DNA of 15,015 nucleotides, taken from an uncultured Rhodanobacter sp. (lineage in GTDB: Bacteria > Pseudomonadota > Gammaproteobacteria > Xanthomonadales > Rhodanobacteraceae). The DNA is taken from contig CAIKJM010000351.1 of the NCBI GenBank assembly GCA_903827735.1, forward strand, positions 1 to 15,015, in the 5' to 3' direction. Made by a program: the position numbers and the translations under genes. The notes under the pieces are model-generated. The model saw nothing but the letters and a program-made list of their open reading frames with translations, had not been told where the DNA came from and did not search any database. Positions 11,131 through 15,015 of this stretch are shown here, in pieces (positions within the stretch are counted from its first letter, which is position 1; each line of letters begins with the position of its first letter).

Positions 11131-11183
11131 TTAACGCTGGCCAGGTCATTTTGGAAAAATGCACCCGTCTCGACGCATTAGCT
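11129..11183. repeat. Stem-loop region after DUF1475, weakly attC-like
   Basis: A hairpin GGTCATTTT-GGA-AAAATGCACC (around 11143-11164) has a 9-bp stem with one bulge. It is nested between AGTTAACGC (11129-11137) and GCATTAGCT (11175-11183), which are inverted copies at seven of nine positions. The outer arms and the stop codon in the left arm recall attC organisation, but the core ATTAGCT is a poor match. The inner hairpin alone could serve as a transcript end. Confidence 0.4.
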
Positions 11184-11567
11184 ACGCTTGCCCGTGCGGG
11201 ACTGCTTCCTACAACTTTGATACTGAAGAAAGTTCGATTTACGCAGTAGCGGGCCAATTCGCCCTTTAGCCCAATTAGCTGGCAATGAATCTGTCCAGGA
11301 AATGCATCTGCGGTTTTTGTATATCCGCCATCAAGTTGTTACGCTTTGGGAGGGGAACTGCGGCTGCCTGCATCGGCAACCCTGCCGTCTTTTAAGTTTT
11401 TATTCAAAACTGTTCCGGGGATAAAACCGATTCGTGCGCCTCACCTGATTCGACGCAGGCGGAGGCTTTGGGGCCCATTTCGAGGTCTGCCGCGCACTTT
11501 CAGCGGGCCGTTTCCCGGTTTCGAGCTTTGTTTACTGCAATGCATTCACCGAGAGAGGGATGTGAGC
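11184..11567. other. Intergenic leader region of the S8 peptidase gene
   Basis: Together with the stem-loop before it, this is a 437-base gap between DUF1475 and the peptidase. No convincing small gene is seen. The peptidase frame is open back to 11346 (a TTG), but the signal peptide and ribosome-binding site show the true start at 11568. The region contains a terminator-like hairpin at 11374-11394. I see no strong consensus promoter; any promoter for the peptidase should lie between the hairpin and 11567. Confidence 0.5.
11374..11394 (+). terminator. Candidate rho-independent terminator
   Basis: CGGCA and TGCCG pair around ACCC (11374-11387), followed by TCTTTTAAG and another T-run at 11397 onward. 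The stem is only 5 bp, so termination may be weak. It could end the DUF1295/DUF1475 transcript or act as attenuator ahead of the peptidase. Confidence 0.4.
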
Positions 11568-13427
11568 ATGTCGAAGTGGAACAGGGCAATCAACGTGGCG
11601 CTGACCACGTTGGCACTATCGGGCGCAGCGAACGCGCAGACTAAGAAAGATGTGCGTTCCATCGACGATCTCCCACAGTTTTCCTATCCGATAAAAGGCA
11701 CAGTCGCGGACGTCCTATCGTCGCCGCCGGCTTCGTTCGAAGCTACCGTGTCACAGATGCGTGTCGACATCGATCGCGTGCTCAATGATTACGATATTCA
11801 CGACAGCGCCACGGTGCGGGGTTTGCTGCAGGCAAAGCTTGGCGCACAGATAGCCTCGGGCAAGGAAGACAAGGCGGCGTTGGCGACGATTGAGCAACTG
11901 CGATCACACCAAGACAAGGAAGAGGCTCGCCTTATCGCAGGCCTGGCGCCGCAGGCCTTTCTAGAGGCGCGCATGGCCGACGGCACGTCGCCAGGCACAT
12001 GCCCCAAAAGTTTCGAGAGTATCTACGCCAAGAAATTGAATGCGTTGCCATGGGCGACCGTCGGCGTCGCGGAAACGCGTTTGAAAGGACTGGCCCAGGT
12101 CGCCAACAGCAACTTCGTCATCGGAATGACCGCGCAGGATATCGAGCCGACCTTGGATCGCTCGCATACGCTTTCAAGCCTGCCGGCGTGGCAGTTGATG
12201 GCTGCCCGCACGAACATGGATGTCATCGTCCCGTGTCGCACGCAGATCGTCGCGGCCACGGACAGTTACATCCACCATAACGCCGTGCAGAAAGCCGATA
12301 TCTGGCCTGCGCGTGAGGCGGTACTTCAGCAAGACGCCAAACTGACGCCGGTGCCGGTAGCCATATGGGATTCCGGCTTCGATGCGTCGCTGTTTCCCGG
12401 GCAGTTGCTCCTTTCAAAAGATCATAAGCCATTGATGGGGCCAGCCTACGATATCGATTACCGTCCGACGCACGATCCGCTAGCGCCATTGTCAGCGCAG
12501 GACAAAGCGGTCTATTCGAAAATTGTGGCCGACTCCAACGGCATTTCCGACCTTCAGACCGGTATCGACAGCCCCGCGGCCGCGGCCTTCCGTCAGCAGG
12601 CTTCCGCCATGTCGCCAGACCAGATGAAAGATTTCATGCAGGCTTACTCCAGCCTGGAGTCCTACATGCACGGTACGCATGTGGCCGGTATCGCGGCAAG
12701 CGGCAATCCGGCCATCCGTCTGGTCAACGCGCGCATCACTTACGACACCCGGCCAGTACCTGCGCCACCCACGGACGAGGAGCAAAATCGCATGGTCGCG
12801 GCCTACCGCGATACCGTGGCATGGTTCCGCGTCCATCACGTGCGCGTCGTCAATATGAGCTGGTGGGGTCGCCCATCCAGTTACGAAGAACTTCTCGAAA
12901 AAAACGGCATCGGCAAGACGCCGGAGGAACGCAAAGCGCTCGCCAGGCATTATTTCAACATGGAGCGCGATGGTCTGTACGCGGCGCTCAAGAGCGCGCC
13001 TGACATTCTCTTCGTGACGATCGCCGGCAACAACGACTCGGATAACGCGTTCGAGGAGACCATCCCTTCCTCATTCAAGCTGCCGAACCTGATGGTTGTC
13101 GGGGCAGTCGACCAGGCGGGCCAGCAGACGAACTTCACCAGCACGGGTCAGAATATCGGCGTCTACGCTGATGGTTACGAGGTCGAAAGCGTGGTGCCGG
13201 GTGGTGCCAAGGTCCATATGTCGGGTACCTCAATGGCGGCGCCCGAGGTCACCAATCTTGCGGCCAAGCTGCTGGCGATCGACCCCAAGCTGACGCCGGA
13301 GCAGTTGATCGCGGTGATAACCCGCACGGCTGACCCGGGAGAAAGTCCGACGATCCGCAGGATCAATCCGAAACTGGCGGTGTCCAGCGTCGTAACTGCT
13401 GGAGGCGGCAACGACTCCTCACATTGA
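11568..13427 (+). CDS. Secreted S8 family (subtilisin-like) serine peptidase, 619 aa
   Basis: This is a secreted endopeptidase. Residues 1-24 are a Sec signal peptide ending ANAQ. Residues about 25-260 form an N-terminal region with helical, charged segments, possibly a propeptide or pre-domain, with no I9 signature I recognise. The catalytic domain then shows Asp268 (VAIWDSGFD), His368 (HGTHVAGIAASG), the oxyanion Asn488 (IAGNNDSDN) and Ser555 (SGTSMAAPEV), all intact and in order. The Asp-His distance is 100 residues against about 32 in subtilisin, so a large insertion sits between them (about 280-365). There is no C-terminal extra domain. The ATG at 11568 has a GAGAGAGG site; the open frame extends to 11346 but lacks a signal peptide at that start. 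Substrate unknown. Confidence 0.95.
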   Translation: MSKWNRAINVALTTLALSGAANAQTKKDVRSIDDLPQFSYPIKGTVADVLSSPPASFEATVSQMRVDIDRVLNDYDIHDSATVRGLLQAKLGAQIASGKEDKAALATIEQLRSHQDKEEARLIAGLAPQAFLEARMADGTSPGTCPKSFESIYAKKLNALPWATVGVAETRLKGLAQVANSNFVIGMTAQDIEPTLDRSHTLSSLPAWQLMAARTNMDVIVPCRTQIVAATDSYIHHNAVQKADIWPAREAVLQQDAKLTPVPVAIWDSGFDASLFPGQLLLSKDHKPLMGPAYDIDYRPTHDPLAPLSAQDKAVYSKIVADSNGISDLQTGIDSPAAAAFRQQASAMSPDQMKDFMQAYSSLESYMHGTHVAGIAASGNPAIRLVNARITYDTRPVPAPPTDEEQNRMVAAYRDTVAWFRVHHVRVVNMSWWGRPSSYEELLEKNGIGKTPEERKALARHYFNMERDGLYAALKSAPDILFVTIAGNNDSDNAFEETIPSSFKLPNLMVVGAVDQAGQQTNFTSTGQNIGVYADGYEVESVVPGGAKVHMSGTSMAAPEVTNLAAKLLAIDPKLTPEQLIAVITRTADPGESPTIRRINPKLAVSSVVTAGGGNDSSH

Positions 13428-13931
13428 GGGGACTGCGCAACCTGTTTTCATCAAATAGACGCTAGCCAAATTTTGTAGGCGAATCGTTGCTTGAATGAGG
13501 CTTCGACTTTAGAAGTCCATTCCGACTCCTATTTCGCCTGATGTTTCGCGTGCGCCTATGGCATCTACCGTCGTTAGCTGTTCGCGTGGCGGGCCGGCTT
13601 CGCGGTGCTGCTGTTGGGGCAGGCCTACTCCGTGGTCGATCTGTTTACTCACGCGGATCTGGGCAAAGCCCATATGTCCGCTTTGCCTTTCGGCGCGGCA
13701 TCGCTGATCGTCGCAATTTTCTGGGGCTGCTGGTGGTACGCGCAGCGGGTTCAGTTCCGGAGGTGGAAACGTTGAGCGGCGCTGACCGGGTCGAAGCCTT
13801 TTGCCAACCGATAAAGAGGCTAGCTCGTGTGCGCTGCTTCGGCGACTGGGAAGTGAACCTGAGATGGGCCGTTTTTGCTGGAGCCTGGCCGGTCAATAGC
13901 TGCGCAAGCGCCAACAGTGACGAAAGAAGAA
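13428..13931. other. Gap between convergent peptidase and hydrolase genes
   Basis: This 504-base stretch separates two converging genes. It holds the membrane-protein remnant listed separately (13578-13775) and otherwise no gene I can support. A 135-aa + strand frame from 13541 is rich in Arg/Gly/Ala and is a shadow of that remnant. I see no clear intrinsic terminator for either neighbour. Confidence 0.5.
13578..13775 (+). pseudogene. Membrane-protein remnant, two hydrophobic segments
   Basis: A frame open from the codon after a TAG at 13575-13577 to a TGA at 13773-13775 encodes LFAWRAGFAVLLLGQAYSV, a polar loop (DLFTHADLGKAHMSALP), a second hydrophobic run (FGAASLIVAIFWGCWWYA) and a basic end (RWKR). 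The loop-TM-basic pattern is typical of a real inner-membrane protein end rather than a random frame. In the same frame the codons before TAG read AYGIYRR, so TAG may replace a Trp codon. No ribosome-binding site or start fits, except an internal GTG at 13605. I do not recognise a family. Probably the 3' end of a decayed gene. Confidence 0.4.
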
Positions 13932-15015
13932 TCAATGCTCGTGCGTGAATTCCAGTGTCCCATCTGTGCCGAGCTCCAGGTAATTATCAGGCAACCAATG
14001 AATCCTGAGCGGCTCGCCAGCGTCGGCAATCGACTCGGAGCTCACGTCTCGGCCTGTGCCGTAATTGATTTGAACGCTTGGAACTTTGGGCACGCCAACG
14101 ACCGCCACGATTCGGCTGCCAGGCGTTAGCAGACGTGCGGTTAGCGTCTGGCTCTGGAACTTGAGAGTGCAAGGTCGGCCTGGCTGGAGCAGATGTCGTT
14201 GGGTGCGATCCTGCATATAGCTCGCTCGGCCGAGGTAGGAGGCCAAATCGAGGTATTGCCCGTCGGGCTTCAGCTCGTAGAAGTTGACCGACAGATCGAA
14301 ATCGCGTTTATTCACGACGACGTTGAGCCGCCCCTGAAACAAACCGTCGACCTCCAATGGTGTCTTCAGTGCCTCCGTTTCGAACACCAGTGCATTGCGG
14401 GTGTCAGGTACTCCAGGAGGCTGACTAGAATCCACGTCGCTCCGGTCAGCAAAGTCGACTGTCAGATCGGGAGGAACCGGGGTGCCTGGTGTGCCGCTGA
14501 AAAGCAGCTGGCCCGCTTGGCGACGACCGGTTAGATAGAAGCGTCGTCGACCGGTCGCCATGTCTGCGAGGGTAGACGCGTGTCGCCACGTGTCCGCCCC
14601 CATGACCTCGAAGTTGACTCGGTTGCTCAGGAGCGTCGGCAACGGCGCGCCATGGAAGACGTGGTCGAACCATTTCAACCGCACATTTTGGAGATCGATC
14701 AGCGCCGCCTCGTCGACCTTATAGCCATCGACCTCGGACAACACACCGACTTGCATGGCGACGTGATGGTACGGCCCGATCAGCATCCGGTCGTCAGCTG
14801 ATGGGCGGTATTTGAGATGCTGCTCGAAATAATAGAGCGCACCCACCATGCCGCCGTCGTAGTAGCCGGTCTCGACGAATACCGGGATGTCGATACCGGC
14901 GAACTCGCGACCGTAAGGTATCAAGCGTTGCCAATAGGCGTCGTAGGCAGGGTGATCCAACCAGGTGTCAAAAACGGGATTGGCTTTGCCGTCGATCTTG
15001 TCGAGATCGCGATAG
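13932..15015 (-). CDS. CocE/NonD family (S15-type) hydrolase, C-terminal part
   Basis: The frame is open to the window edge at 15015 and lacks its N-terminus, so the nucleophile Ser (GXSYXG) is outside. What is seen is the end of the alpha/beta-hydrolase domain, with FVETGYYDGG (about 14850-14875; the Asp of the triad sits in W/Y-Y-D) and RMLIGPYHHVAM (about 14758-14795; the catalytic His in GP-x-x-H). The C-terminal beta-sandwich of the X-Pro dipeptidyl-peptidase/CocE type then covers most of the rest (about 14500 to 13932), with DLSVNFYELKPDG and LTPGSRIVAVVG. Members hydrolyse esters or amides of acyl compounds; the substrate here is unknown. It converges on the peptidase gene. A TTG at 14960 is in frame but is not the true start, because coding clearly continues upstream. 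Confidence 0.92.
   Translation of the reverse strand, partial: YRDLDKIDGKANPVFDTWLDHPAYDAYWQRLIPYGREFAGIDIPVFVETGYYDGGMVGALYYFEQHLKYRPSADDRMLIGPYHHVAMQVGVLSEVDGYKVDEAALIDLQNVRLKWFDHVFHGAPLPTLLSNRVNFEVMGADTWRHASTLADMATGRRRFYLTGRRQAGQLLFSGTPGTPVPPDLTVDFADRSDVDSSQPPGVPDTRNALVFETEALKTPLEVDGLFQGRLNVVVNKRDFDLSVNFYELKPDGQYLDLASYLGRASYMQDRTQRHLLQPGRPCTLKFQSQTLTARLLTPGSRIVAVVGVPKVPSVQINYGTGRDVSSESIADAGEPLRIHWLPDNYLELGTDGTLEFTHEH

Noticed and set aside
11341..11395. GC-rich structured leader considered as a riboswitch
   Set aside because: No match to consensus elements I know (c-di-GMP, cobalamin, TPP, SAM); only a short terminator-like hairpin is supported.
11346..11567. N-terminal extension of the S8 peptidase
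   Set aside because: The frame is open, but the signal peptide and a GAGAGAGG site place the start at 11568; the extension has no signal and contains a terminator-like hairpin.
14128..14136. GTTAGC core-like motif near the right end
   Set aside because: It lies inside the well-supported hydrolase coding region with no inverse core or stem; chance match to the short attC core.

Overview
This 15 kb window looks like accessory-rich chromosome from a high-GC gammaproteobacterium. The gene types fit the Xanthomonadales/Rhodanobacteraceae (Dyella, Luteibacter or Rhodanobacter-like): promoterless + strand cassettes beside attC-like sites, a standalone BLUF protein, a DUF1295/DUF1475 pair, and a large secreted subtilisin. 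The taxonomic placement is inferred from gene types only. No rRNA, tRNA, CRISPR, transposase or integrase gene is visible.

Layout. (1) Positions 75-623 hold a tight + strand chain of two or three very small unknown genes. (2) Positions 780-2575 are minus strand: a small unknown protein, a Tat-exported SDR oxidoreductase, and a possible small ORF overlapping the SDR start. (3) Positions 2728-5417 are + strand: a GFA/CENP-V-type zinc protein, then a DUF6869 protein, a secreted protein, a MmcQ/YjbR protein and a zinc-ribbon membrane protein. Three attC-like recombination sites (3631-3687, 4300-4375, 5075-5131) punctuate the last four. This reads as a relic chromosomal integron cassette array, with no integrase in the window. 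(4) Positions 5442-6080 hold two broken genes facing each other: a frameshifted and truncated fragment of a small conserved family, and a NIPSNAP-family gene spread over three frames. (5) Positions 6304-7830 form a TetR-controlled divergent unit: TetR on +, DUF4267 membrane protein and SnoaL-like protein on minus. A 25-bp palindrome between them supplies the -35 box of both promoters. (6) Positions 8016-11130 hold a PixD-type BLUF photoreceptor, an unknown 155-aa protein, a RidA-like protein, and DUF1295 and DUF1475 membrane proteins. (7) Positions 11568-13427 encode a secreted S8 subtilisin-like peptidase with all catalytic residues. (8) The right end carries a membrane-protein remnant and the C-terminal part of a CocE/NonD (S15-type) hydrolase that runs off the window.

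How the parts relate. The TetR, DUF4267, SnoaL and decayed NIPSNAP genes look like one regulated locus whose distal member has died. The BLUF protein and the DUF1295/DUF1475 pair belong to gene types that often go with light or oxidative membrane stress in other gammaproteobacteria, but nothing here proves co-regulation. The most distinctive structure is the integrase-less attC array. In it, one core site has lost the essential GTT and now acts as the ribosome-binding region of the next gene, and another attC immediately follows what looks like the first codons of a lost gene.
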